DNA of 64,000 nucleotides. Origin: Bactericera cockerelli. Lineage: Eukaryota; Arthropoda; Insecta; Hemiptera; Triozidae. Position 1 is the first letter of the stretch. Each line of letters opens with the position of its first letter. The stretch covers positions 20,888,241 to 20,952,240 of the forward strand of contig CM044959.1 in assembly GCA_024516035.1 (NCBI GenBank), given 5' to 3'. Positions 1 to 10,589 of the stretch are shown piece after piece. The position numbers were made by a program, and so were the translations under genes. Below the pieces are notes generated by a model that worked only from the letters and a program-made list of their open reading frames with translations, did not search any database and was not told the DNA's origin.

Positions 1-170
1 CTCTTTATCTCTATGTCTCTCTCTCTTTCTCTCTCTCTCTCTGACTTCTGTCTGTCTGTCTATCTCTCTCTTACTTCTGTCTTTATCCCTTTCAGCTTAT
101 CTCTCTCTCTCTCTCTCTCTCTTTCCATCTTTCTCTCTCTTGACTATTTCTAATTTCTGATTTTTTTTCT
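1..170. repeat. CT-rich microsatellite tract
   Basis: Nearly pure pyrimidine run on the plus strand made of imperfect (CT)n with interspersed TCTG and TTTC units. It is cut by the window start. It has no coding or transposon structure. Confidence 0.9.
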
Positions 171-1410
171 CTAACTTTTCTTCAAAATGTTTTTCCATCC
201 TCTTTCTTTGGGATTCATTCTTGTGCTCATTGCTAAATAGGTTTTTGGCATACTTTTTCTCTACTTTTGTCTTTCAATCATATTTTATGTTTGTCTACCC
301 TTTTACTTTTGCCTTTCTTGCAATCAAAATGAACATTTACCAAGAATTGATTCTATTTATTTGTATAGCTATAAATTATAGATGTTCACCTTTAAAAAAA
401 TATATTTTAACTTATGGTTCGTCGATTGAAGGTTATTTGAAGTTTCTTTTTATGTCTGTCTCTTTTTTCTTAGCATTTTCTTTCCTGTCTAGCCACGTGG
501 ATCTTAAATTAAAAAAAATAATTAAGAGCGATCAAAAACAAAAAAAATCCAGAAGAACGGTGGCATCATGTACGAGTATCTTATCTGCGGCATGAATCTC
601 ACTGAAATTTTCCTTTTTCCATTTCTCTTGTATCATCCTTTGTTCACTTAATTTTTTAAAGGAACTTAATAAAGAACCCGTTATTCACCGATATCTTTGA
701 AGTCTCATCAATAAATTTAATATTTCAAAGAATAATAATATAGTATGGTATAGTTGCGAAAAGTGACTATAATAAATTATAAGCTTTACATACGAGTACA
801 TGGTTGTGAAAATCATCACTATGAGACTGTGTTAAAAAAAAACATGTACTTATTCAATTTTTTTTTTTTTTTTCTGAAACAGTTATAATACAATTCGTGA
901 AAATTGAAGGTCAAGCAAGCTCGCTGTGCCACCGCGCCGTCCTGGATAACCGAGATGTTAAAAATACTCAAAAAGAGTTAAAGTTTTAAAAAGGAAATAA
1001 ATTGTCATTTCAAAATTTCGAAGAAAAAAAATGACTTATTTTTATTCTGAAAGACAAATATAGTTGTAAAAAAAACCTTAGTAAAATATAGTGGTAAAAA
1101 AGCTACAAAATATTATATTATAAAAAATGTCTTTCCCACCACACAATTTCTCTCCAACCTATTTGTACCTATTTTTCCATACTCCATTGAAAAATGCAAT
1201 TTGAGATATCTGGACTAACCCAAAGATTCCCACTATATTTTATTTTCTCTTGCATAAATCTGAATAACTCAGAAAAATCGTCAAAAACTAGGAAAGTACA
1301 TTATTTGAACAATACAGTAGGTAGCAAAAAAATTAATATCACTATATTAATATGTAATTTAGAGCCATGCTTTAGTCCTTTTATTAAGGACGAAATACTG
1401 ATAGAATGAA
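171..1410. other. AT-rich non-genic DNA
   Basis: Contains short A and T runs. An open frame at 221-595 is rich in Phe, Leu and Ser because it reads T-rich DNA; it has no start context, splice sites or domain. I see no gene or recognisable repeat here apart from homopolymers near 830-875. Confidence 0.6.
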
Positions 1411-1416
1411 AATAAT

Positions 1417-1452
1417 ACTTCCGATTTCTAATATTAGAAATTTCTCGGAAGT
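1417..1452 (+). repeat. Solo terminal palindrome of repeat family X
   Basis: Imperfect 36-bp palindrome with outer arms ACTTCCGA and TCGGAAGT around the core TTTCTAATATTAGAAA. The same palindrome ends the long family X repeats near 27213 and 47076 and a short minus-strand copy at 38161. Here only the terminus is present, as expected of a copy truncated from the other end. Confidence 0.75.
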
Positions 1453-1702
1453 AAAATCATATTCAAGACTGCTTGTAACAATATTGGTCGTTTCGTGTTA
1501 AAACAGATTGTTATTTTATTTTATGTTTTTTTTAATGTTATCTGACTGGTTGCAGATGTTTCAGTGAAATACTCGTAATTAACACTGTGACCTAATGAGT
1601 TTGTTTGTCACTGCTAAAATACGAACCTTCTGATTCACACATTACTCATATATCACTACCACGACTAACTATACAACTATGCCTATAATAATAAAAAAAA
1701 AA

Positions 1703-1905
1703 TACTCTATAGTGGAAAGAAACCACCAAGCGAGGTTGATGCTCAAAGCATGTTCTACCACCTAACTCTCAGAGTCTTATTTTTATGTGGTCACAAACGC
1801 AAATTAATGAGGAAAAATTCGTGCACTGGGTGGGATTCGAACCAACGGATCCCTACGCTACCTGGATTACCAGACTAGCGCGTTAACCACTTGACTACCA
1901 GTGCA
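1703..1905 (-). repeat. tRNA-headed SINE, family 1, copy 1
   Basis: The minus strand starts with a tRNA-like head. It has complementary acceptor-like ends (GCACTGG near 1904 and CCCAGTGC near 1824), an A-box-like GTAGTCAAGTGG and a B-box-like GGTTCGAATCC. About 120 bp of unrelated body follows. The same unit is at 6939-7140, with small differences. The extra-long variable arm suggests a type II (Leu/Ser-like) parent. It is not a functional tRNA gene. Confidence 0.7.
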
Positions 1906-2164
1906 TGAGCGTTTGAAAATTTTCCCAAAAATTGCCTCACAATTTTTGTTCGTACAATGCTCTTGCAAAAAAAATTCGTACAATGCTCTTGCAAAAAAAA
2001 ATCGTACAATGCTCTTGCAGGGACTAAATAGTAGAGGCGACCGCAGAAAATCCGACGCAGAAAAGGAGAAAGGATTACGGCTGGAGATTTTCTCAAGTGT
2101 TTTTTCAATAAAGTCGGAAACCCTCGACTGATGTCAGGCAATTTGTACAGCTCAGGCAAATCTG

Positions 2165-2225
2165 AAGGGCTCTCTCTCTGCTTTCCTTTCTCCTCTCTCT
2201 CTCTCTCTCCCTCTTCTTCTTCTTC
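2165..2225. repeat. CT-rich microsatellite
   Basis: Imperfect (CT)n grading into (TTC)n. Confidence 0.85.
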
Positions 2226-2227
2226 CC

Positions 2228-2360
2228 TTATGGGTGGTCGAGTGGTTTGAGCGACAGTCTAGCAATCAGGCTAGCTCGGAGGTTAGTGAGTTCAGATCAC
2301 AAAAGCGATACCTAGCATAGATTTTTCCCTATTATGTGATATCAAGTACCATATTATAAC
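2228..2360 (+). repeat. tRNA-like SINE head and short body
   Basis: Begins with the A-box-like TGGTCGAGTGGTTTGAGCG, followed by an anticodon-arm-like inverted repeat and a degenerate B-box (GAGTTCAGATC). A Leu/Ser-type tRNA origin is possible. I found no second copy in the window, so the boundaries are uncertain. Confidence 0.45.
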
Positions 2361-2437
2361 ACGCATAGTTGAGCATACATGGCGGCACAACTTCTGTTCC
2401 TATTATCTATTATTCAAGTCCATCTCCAAAAAAGTTG

Positions 2438-2605
2438 AAGAAGGTACCAATTATATTAAGTTATCATATTTGTGTTAATCACTTTTGTTATATCACAACT
2501 ACTCAAACTCGCTTTACTAAATCTACGCTGAAACCGGGACTTGAACCACCGACTTCCAGGTTACAAGTCCTCTGCCTTATCGATCAAGCTACTGAGGTCG
2601 CTTAT
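2438..2605 (-). repeat. tRNA-headed SINE, family 2, copy 1
   Basis: Read on the minus strand, the head carries the A-box-like TAGCTTGATCGATAAGGCAG and the B-box-like GGTTCAAGTCCCGG. The body (TTTCAGCGTAGATTT and onward) also occurs at 53246-53410 on the plus strand. The overlapping open frame on the plus strand (2369-2830) reads through this SINE and is not a gene. Confidence 0.75.
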
Positions 2606-2879
2606 CAATTATATTATGTCACAAAAAAAAACTTTTGGTTAGTTCCATCTTCATATACAGATACGATAAAAGTTCTTACAGCTTTATCTTCACTTGAATG
2701 TTCATGTGTTTTTTTACTAGGTAAGCTTATAGCACTCTTAAAATCGTCCCACCCGCCACATGCTTTGTTTCAAGACATCTTACATCCAGAGAGTGCCAAA
2801 CCACTTGCAGCTCCTCCAAGCTTCCTTTAGTATTTTTCACGCTACATGAATTTAAACCATCAAAAGACTCAAGACGATG

Positions 2880-3290
2880 TTTTATTTTCTTCTCTCTCTA
2901 TCCCTCCTCTTTCTTTTACATTATCCTTCTACTTTTCCTCTATTCTACATTATCTCTCCTTTCTCTTTCGATCTCTGTCACACACTTCTTCTTGTATAAA
3001 TGTCATCGCTCTTATTTTATCTCTTCCAAAAATGCCTCGCACACATCCTCCTCATGAGACTTTCTTCCTTTCCTCTTTTTCTATGTCTTTTCTTTCCATT
3101 TTATTTTATATCATCCCTCTTTTATTCTCTTCTTTCTACTTATTTCCATGCTTTCTTCCTCATTATCTCTCTTCTCTTCCGATTCTCTCATCTCTTCTTC
3201 GCCGCCTCTTCTGTTTCATCTCCTTATCCTCTGTTTCACTTCTCTTAGATTGCTTCTCATCCCACCCGCAGGCGAGGTTTATGTCTTTGT
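2880..3290. repeat. Pyrimidine-rich low-complexity tract
   Basis: Long T/C-biased region with scattered CTCTTCTTT motifs. Open frames of 80 to 190 residues occur here in all three plus frames because stop codons are rare in C/T-rich DNA. Their products are only Ser, Leu and Phe, so I do not call them genes. Confidence 0.75.
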
Positions 3291-3429
3291 CCTCATTTGT
3301 AATAGTGTGCTTCCAGTGTCGGCGCGTGCGCAGAAACACGAAAATAATGGCGGTTCGTGCTTCAACACTTTCACGCTATCTAGCGACTGAAATCAAATCA
3401 AGTATCTTCTCGGAAAAAAGTCTTTGAAT

Positions 3430-4206
3430 TACGTTATTTACTTTGAAATTTACAGCTCAGAACTTACAACTAAAAAAATGACTTTCACGAAGTTTGTGAC
3501 CGTTCGTAATTAGAAATCTCACATCTGATCTTTTGTCATGTTAGGAGAGATTTCTCGCCTTTAAGAGAATTTATATCCCATCTAAATAGAATATTATATA
3601 ATAATAAAGTTAAGTATATATGATTTGAATTTTTGATTTATTTTAATATAAAAATAAAACATAAGCTACATCCAGTGAATTTGTTGAGGGAAATACCCCA
3701 CATTGCTGGCTACACTTCCCTCAGAATGGCCAGGCTCAAACGTTGTGTCAGCTTATCATACAACGTTTATTATCCTTAAAATATCATCCTCTAACCGCCA
3801 CTTATACATTTTTCTCTCTCTATCTCTCCAATTTTCTTCGTATTTACAGCTTTATCCCTTATACAAAGCCTCAGAACGAGAATGAATGTGTTCAGTTTCC
3901 TTCAAATTTGTTCTCGTAATATTGGAAACTCTTTCAGATGAAAATTGTATCATTATAAGAAATAGGTATTAAGAGTCAAAAGTAAGCGCAAAATTTCCTA
4001 TACGTCTCATGGGTTCACTATACAGCAGGTAGGTACAAGATTATAGCAGAGAAAAGACGTTGCCTACACAAGTTCAGGACAGGTTGCCGGATATAAAGTT
4101 AAACCTGGGTTAAATAAACTTGGGTTCGGATCCTTCAGCCTACAGAAACATTAACAATATTTGATCTGTAAATCTGGACAACAGCGCCAGAAAGAAAGAT
4201 ATAGAG

Positions 4207-4238
<32 letters not shown>

Positions 4239-4650
4239 GAAAAAGAGAAGAAAATATTTTGTAAACAGAAAGTAGGGATGGACGCAGACAAGGGTCAGTG
4301 CAAGGGTAAAACAAATTTTCAAAAAATGATTAATTTGTATAAATTAAACCGTTACTGGACACTTCGTGACGTTGAAGGATTTCAAGGTGGAGAGGGGAAG
4401 CACTGGCTTTTCAGCTGGAGCTGACGTATATATACATAGAGGAGGAAAAGGAGGAGTGCACCATGGCAGGGATTGAGGGGAGGTAGATAATTTGTTTTTA
4501 AAAGGTCTCCCACACTCTTCTTTTTCGGGAGGACACCTGTGAACTCGCTTATCAAGGTCAGGGATGAGATAGAGACAGAGAGAATGAGATATTGAGATAT
4601 AAACAGAGATAGGGAAAATATGAAAGGAGAGAAAAAAAGTAGTATGGCAA
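3430..4650. other. Non-genic AT-rich DNA with poly(A)
   Basis: No convincing exon. It includes a 31-nt A run at 4207-4237, followed by purine-rich sequence. Nothing upstream resembles a SINE or processed pseudogene closely enough to call the A run a retroposon tail. Confidence 0.55.
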
Positions 4651-4652
4651 AT

Positions 4653-4910
4653 GAATCGTGATATGCAAAAAGGGCTTCAGTCAGTAAAAATTCAAAATGG
4701 AGATAAGCTCACCAAAAATTATTTTAATACTCTGCCGATCTTTCTATACAAAAAGGGTCTCTGTGACATACACCTTCAATGAAATAATAAGAACTCAGTG
4801 TAGATGTTTTATGTAATAGAGACCTCAGTCAATGACTTACAAAGCTCAGAAGATGTAGCTCAGGTCAACAAGGAGGTGTTGACTGAAGCCCTTTTTGCAT
4901 ATCACGATTC
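4653..4910. mobile_element. MITE with perfect 31-bp terminal inverted repeats
   Basis: A 258-bp element whose ends are exact reverse complements over 31 bp: 4653-4683, starting GAATCGTGATATGC, and 4880-4910. It is flanked by AAAT on both sides (4649-4652 and 4911-4914), a likely 4-bp target duplication. The interior has no ORF and contains TCAGTCAATGACTTAC-type sequence. The superfamily is not assigned; the perfect ends suggest recent movement. Confidence 0.8.
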
Positions 4911-4914
4911 AAAT

Positions 4915-6938
4915 ATGGAACGAGTAGAGCAAAGAGAAATTGAGAGAAATATGTTTAAATATTTATTTATTTTTTAGAGGTGATATGGAGAAAGTGAGAG
5001 AGAAACCGAAAGGTGATGCTGAAAGAGGGGAAGATGGAAAATAGAAGAGGGGGGAAATGAAAAAGAGCACTGGGGTTTGACACCTTTTGTGTGGGAATAA
5101 TAATTAATATCCCATACTAACAGAGAACGGAGAAAAAAGAAATATTGAATGAAGAGAAAATTTGAAAGATATTTATGGAATGTGAATGGAAGATGGCAGG
5201 AAATTCTCTTCAAATATGGATGTTAGGTGGAAGAGAATGGGGTTCGGTGGAAGAGAAAGCCACAGGCCTTAACCTGTCCCCTTGGTTCACTACATATTCT
5301 ATTGTGTTCTTTTTATTCATGTCTTATTTTGTTGAATGTATTATTTAGTTGACCAATAAAGTGTTAAATAATAATAGTGCATCATTTCTTCGTATTTGCT
5401 CGTTTATGTCTCGCAAAAAAGATCCATCGAGTTTTTAACTTTTTTGAAGCTACAATATCTCACAACTCAATCAATGGAACTTAAATTTAAAATATTTATT
5501 TATATTATAAACTCCGCCACTGACGGTCCTAAGCTCGAATGAGAAGGGAAGAAAGTTGTGCGTAGGGGTTCCCTCCCTAAAATATATATAAAAAAAAAAC
5601 TTTGGGTTCAAAAATCTCAACACCTGCTTCGAAATTTCTTTTTGGATTTTTTTTTTTTTTTTGATCCTTGGAATATTCCCAATATTTTCCAAGTAGGTAA
5701 TGAATATTAAACGGGGCAGGTCATGAAGCCAGAATGTGTGAGGATAAAATTCCCAAACTTAGCGTTTCAAGAAAATGGTTTTAGATTGAGAGGGAGGCCT
5801 AGGTAGCTCTAGATGTAAGAAAACGGCCATATTATTATTGTTTGTTGAGATAGATGTGGAGCTAATGGAATTGAATCCAGAAGAATGGACACAGCAAGCA
5901 AGGGAGCACATGAGCAGGAGGTGTGGAGCAGGCATATTATGATCAATATAAAACCTCAGCCAAGGATAGGTAAGTAATTAATAATGTGATGGAATAGAAA
6001 TTTTCTTCATTTTCAAAAAAAAAAAAAAAAAAATATTTAGAAACAACAATCTAACTGTCAAAAGTGTCAAATCTTTTGATGTCAAACTGAAATTTCTTTG
6101 ACAGAAATATTTCAAACTTTCGATTTTCAAAAATATAAATGCTGTAGCTGTAGATATTCATCATCAATTTAAGAATGAGTATAAGTATTCTAAACAATAA
6201 TAAATTAAAGGTGCTTTTAGGTTATATTCATATACTCGTTTCAAAAGAGGCAGTCTCTTGTTCTAACTCAACCATCCATTAGTGAAGGCAGAAAACAAAG
6301 CACTCCATTAGGAGACAAAAACATGGAAACTTACAATATTCTGAACTTTGTAACTTTATTAATTTTTCCGTCAGCCTCGACAAGCCCCACTTTACTATGA
6401 TGCGTACCTACTTGCGGAGCTTTCCTGCTGATTCGATACATTACATAATTATTTTTCTTGTAGCTATGTTTGACACATGTTTGTACCTACTAAACCTATT
6501 AGTAATAATGTAAAAGTAAGTTGTGCTTGCAAATTTTGTTTTATGAACAAGAGAGTACAAAACTTCCGTTTCATAATTATTATGATCTAGCGAAAACACA
6601 AGAAAAAAGAAAATGTTCAGTTTTAGCTCTTTTCAGGATATTAAAAGAGAGCATTAATTTGTCCATGTTCATCAGATTTTTTAATCCAATACGTTTCTGA
6701 AATAGGTACGTAGTTATTTCGTCTTCTACGATCATGTACTTCAGAGATGACCATTTCGAGTCTTAGTTACCCCAAAGAGAAGAAGAACTAGGCAATGATG
6801 ATAAGAGAGGATACAGCAAATTGTGGAGAACTCTGAGCACTTCACACTGACATACAGGAAAATTTCGAGATTTGATGAAAGAACATAATATTGATAATCT
6901 ATCTAACTTCTATAACGAAAAACACGAAATTATAATAA
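4915..6938. other. Non-genic AT-rich DNA
   Basis: Purine-rich stretch to about 5250, T/A homopolymers near 5650 and 6020, otherwise unique-looking AT-rich DNA. No exon with splice signals or repeat with a second copy in the window was seen. Confidence 0.5.
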
Positions 6939-7140
6939 CACTCTTTAGTAGAAGGTAACCACCAAGCGAAGTTAACTCTCAAAACATTTTCTACCACCTA
7001 ACCCTCAGAGTATTATTATCATGAGGTCACAAACTCAAATGAATAAGGAAAATTCATACACTGGGTGGGATTCAAACCAACGGATCCCTATGCTACCTGG
7101 ATTACCAGACTAGCGCGTTAACCACTTGACTACCAGTGCA
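6939..7140 (-). repeat. tRNA-headed SINE, family 1, copy 2
   Basis: Second copy of the unit at 1703-1905, in the same orientation. The tRNA-like head at 7055-7140 is almost unchanged. The body has scattered substitutions and small gaps, as expected of an old family. Confidence 0.75.
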
Positions 7141-7462
7141 CATTGATAGTTCAAATCCACAGTCGGATTCCTGTAACACACAACTCCATGTCATCCCCAC
7201 ACAGGCGTGAAGAGCGAGGCAATTCCCAGTGGAATGAGAGGGTCATAACTTTGTATATAAATTAACAGAGACGTCACTCGACTCATAAACGTCAATAGAG
7301 AGCTGACATGACATGTGTCGTCAGGGTGAACTCGAGCGTACTGCTCTTAAGTGCTTTGACCTAGTGGAGACACACAGCGAGCCTGCTGGCGGAGGAAATG
7401 TCTTGCTCTCTAGTGCTGGTCACAAGTGAGTTAGTTCTGTGGTCATACAAATAATAACAAGT

Positions 7463-7506
7463 GTTTAACATAACCAAACAAATTTGTTTTTGGTTATATG
7501 TTAAAC
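7463..7506. repeat. Short inverted repeat
   Basis: Arms GTTTAACATAACCAAA and TTTGGTTATATGTTAAAC pair with a 2-nt bulge around a short spacer. It could be a small foldback remnant. No function is inferred. Confidence 0.6.
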
Positions 7507-7598
7507 AAAAATAAACTCAAAACCACATAAAAAAACATACTCGCCTAATCACGACAGTAATTGCATCAGACTATCGGTATCTCGAGTGTGAATAAATG

Positions 7599-7765
7599 TT
7601 AGGGGAAGTGCGCCTAATATCGAACCCATTTTCTTTTTTTACAAATAAATCAATTCTTGGAAAAGAAAAATAATGTTTTTAAACAAATTAGAACCCTTTC
7701 CTTCTCCACACGACTCATTGTAAAGAAAATCTCCGAGGGTTTGATATTAGGCACATTTCCCCTAA
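7599..7765. mobile_element. Small MITE-like element with imperfect inverted ends
   Basis: The left end TTAGGGGAAGTGCGCCTAAT pairs with the right end TTAGGCACATTTCCCCTAA over about 28 bp with a few mismatches, giving a 167-bp unit without an ORF. Flanking AATG-like sequence on both sides may be a target duplication, but it is weak. Confidence 0.6.
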
Positions 7766-7769
7766 TGCA

Positions 7770-9340
7770 CATCGTTGGATTTAGCACTCTCGTTTTGTTT
7801 TTCTTTGAATTCATTGATACAAAACTAATTGGATTTGATATTAAAGATAACTTTGCTAAGTCCAAACCTGAATACCATTAGCTGTATGGCATTGTTCTTA
7901 AGCCTATTTTTTCAATCACAAACTGTATTTTTTCAAAATTAGACTACCTATGCCTTGAGAAATATATTTGAGTTGAATTTAACTGGACAAAACAGAAATA
8001 AAATTCCAGACTTGTACACAGTACTGGTCAGCTGGTCACACTATCTAGTCAATACACTGGCGACGTAAATTCTGACCCCTAGACAAAAATAATAAATTAT
8101 CCAAATACAGAAATAGCGCCTCATCTAGTATTTATATATTTTAGTACAAAAAATGTAATTAAAAAAGTCACCATTTGAAGAGTTCAACTGTCCAAAAGAG
8201 TTCAACTGTCCAACAAGTCAAATAATTATTTAAAAGCTATCAATTGACAAAAGTGTTGCATGTCAGTCCCAGAAACCAATAGCTGTTACAATGGATGACT
8301 CACATATTTGACTTGCATATACACTTGTTTTAGAAAAGGATCGTATTATTTTTTTTATTTATGAGATTAAACTTATAACCACATTATAATAAGTGGGTAC
8401 TAGGGTTCAAAGTCTTGAAAGTTTTCATGACATTTGGAATTGTACCTCTTGTAGTTCTTTCAGAGGGTTGCTAAATGCTTTCTTTAGAATGATGGCACGT
8501 GCATTCAGTTTAAAGGCATTTTTATGACTTTACGGGGTTTTAATTAAGGGTTCTTTTTCCTCACGTTATGTTTTCAGTTCTGATAAATTACAGGACAGTA
8601 TAGAAGTAGCAAATTGTCTTGGGAATGCTTTTAACTACCTTCGCCCAGCGATCCAATGGCATAATAATACTCGTAATTATAAGTTTTCCCTTTCTTTTAG
8701 TACACATGAGTGAATAATTTCATACAGTACCAACATTATAGTTACACGTAATTCCTAGCATGAAACACTTTTTTGTACAAAAAATCTATTACTTATTGAA
8801 TTTCAAGTAATAACTTTTAGAAAAATTTCAAGAGTATCAGAACGAAAGTCAAATTGAATCTTCAGTTTACTGGAGTTAGAAAACCCTCGAGAGAAAATTT
8901 GACAGGGCGACAGGAGGTCTGAGCTAAGTCGATTATTAATAAAGCTCACTTACCAGGAATACTGACTAGAAACTTAAAGACGAAAGTTTTTACTCTAATT
9001 ATTAAACTTTAGAGAAAAGATTGAAGAAAGCAGAAGGGGAGAGGGAGATATTATGGAGAGAATAAGATAAGTAAAGAGAGGGAAGGGGCAGGAAGAGGAG
9101 GAGAAGAAGAGGAGAAGGATGAGAGAGAAAGGAGATAGACTTTAAAATTCTGATAGCCACTCTCTATGAGTGTTTATAACTAACTTTTACCATGTTCATG
9201 AGGGTATTGAGAGAGTGCTATTTAATTCCGATTTAATACATATTTTTCATCGGAAGTAATATTTAAAGTACATAAAACAATAATAAAATAATAGATTGTA
9301 GACTTCTGCAAACTCAGCTGAGGGAAGAGCCGAAAGCATA
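7770..9340. other. Non-genic AT-rich DNA
   Basis: No exon or repeat copy recognised. A purine-rich (GAGA, GGAAG) patch lies at about 9010-9140. Confidence 0.5.
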
Positions 9341-9348
9341 CTAGCTGC

Positions 9349-9379
9349 ATTTTTGATCTGGGGATCCCAGATCAAAAAT
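9349..9379. repeat. Palindrome with BamHI-like centre
   Basis: 13-bp arms ATTTTTGATCTGG and CCAGATCAAAAAT around a 5-nt centre. A perfect short hairpin; origin unknown. Confidence 0.75.
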
Positions 9380-9849
9380 CTAGGTTTAATTTCTTATGAG
9401 CTCCTAAGTATTATTCTGCACATGCAATGTACAATACACTTCACAAATGAAGTCAAATAATTGAAATAGACTTTGTTCATAAGTTGTGTTTTCGAGGTTT
9501 CTAATATTAGGTAGATAGTATTGTGTTTATTTTTGTGAAAAGATTAATAATAATATCGACTTTTTATGCTGCCCGATTAGGACTCTTAAGCTTTATTATT
9601 CCAGCAGTACACCCAAGACGTTTTAATATGTGGTAAAAATCCCAAATGGGAGGATAACTTGTCATGTCCCGGCTGGATAATTACTTTTGACATCATATTA
9701 TATGAAGAAAAAACCAATTATTTTACCAAAACAAACTAAAATAAAGCTTTTGACTTCACACTTCAGATTTCTTGTAGAATCTCGAATGTTGAAAAAAACA
9801 TTATTTCACAGAAAATGAAAATAGAATAGAATCAATTGAGTCCTTTTGA

Positions 9850-9901
9850 AGATTTTTTACTAAATCATGTGTGAAATCATTTGTGATTTAGTAAAAAATC
9901 T
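9850..9901. repeat. Perfect 18-bp inverted repeat
   Basis: Arms AGATTTTTTACTAAATCA and TGATTTAGTAAAAAATCT are separated by 16 nt. It could be a compact foldback element or chance AT-rich pairing. The perfect 18-bp match makes chance unlikely. Confidence 0.7.
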
Positions 9902-10450
9902 CAAAATCGATAGTTAAAAGTAGATAAAAAATTTCAACCAAGTCACTAGGAAGTAGTGTATTTTTTAAAAATATTATTATAATATAATATGTGAATAAAC
10001 AGAATTCTTGTTTCATGATAAATTATTTTATTTACTAATAACTTTGCTAATGGAGGTCCGCGATTACAAAAACAGAGCTTGTGGCGTCGCTGTTTGTAAA
10101 TTTTCTTTATGAGCTCAATTAAAACAAGATAATTAGCTAAAGTTAAATTCAAGCGTCTTATTACTTCATCTTAATGAAATTGTGACAGAAATAAAATTAG
10201 ATAAGAGTAATCCGTTTTTTTCTCGAAGAAAAAAAAAATAATAAAAAATAAGCACTTGCAAATTTTACCTCTGACTTTTTGAAACTTCAAGAGTTCTGAT
10301 ATTAAATAATTTTCAGACGTTTTCAATACTGGTGATCTGATTTCATATCTGCCACCTGCCATCATAGTTACGATGACAAGTCAGTCTTATCATTATTGTG
10401 TGCTGCTTCCAAAGCATTCTTTTCGTTTGGCTAATGAGGAATAACTGGTT

Positions 10451-10587
10451 TTAAGGGCGGAATCAATAGACATTTTTGTAATATCTCTGTGGCGCTAAGT
10501 CATGGATTGCGTACTGTGTAAGATGGGGAAAATCGACACTTACCAACGACTTAAGTTATTGATGTTGTCTATTAATTTCGCCCTAAA
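10451..10587. mobile_element. Small MITE-like element
   Basis: The left end TTAAGGGCGGAATCAATAGA and right end TAATTTCGCCCTAAA (reverse complement TTTAGGGCGAAATTA) match with few differences and enclose about 137 bp without an ORF. Superfamily not assigned. Confidence 0.55.
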
Positions 10588-10589
10588 TC

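Noticed and set aside
1820..1905. Functional tRNA gene on the minus strand
   Set aside because: The anticodon arm is irregular, a second diverged copy with the same extra body exists at 6939, and flanking sequence repeats with it, so it is a SINE head.
2846..3427. 193-codon plus frame
   Set aside because: Pyrimidine-rich DNA with few stops; Ser/Leu/Phe composition, no splice sites or domain.
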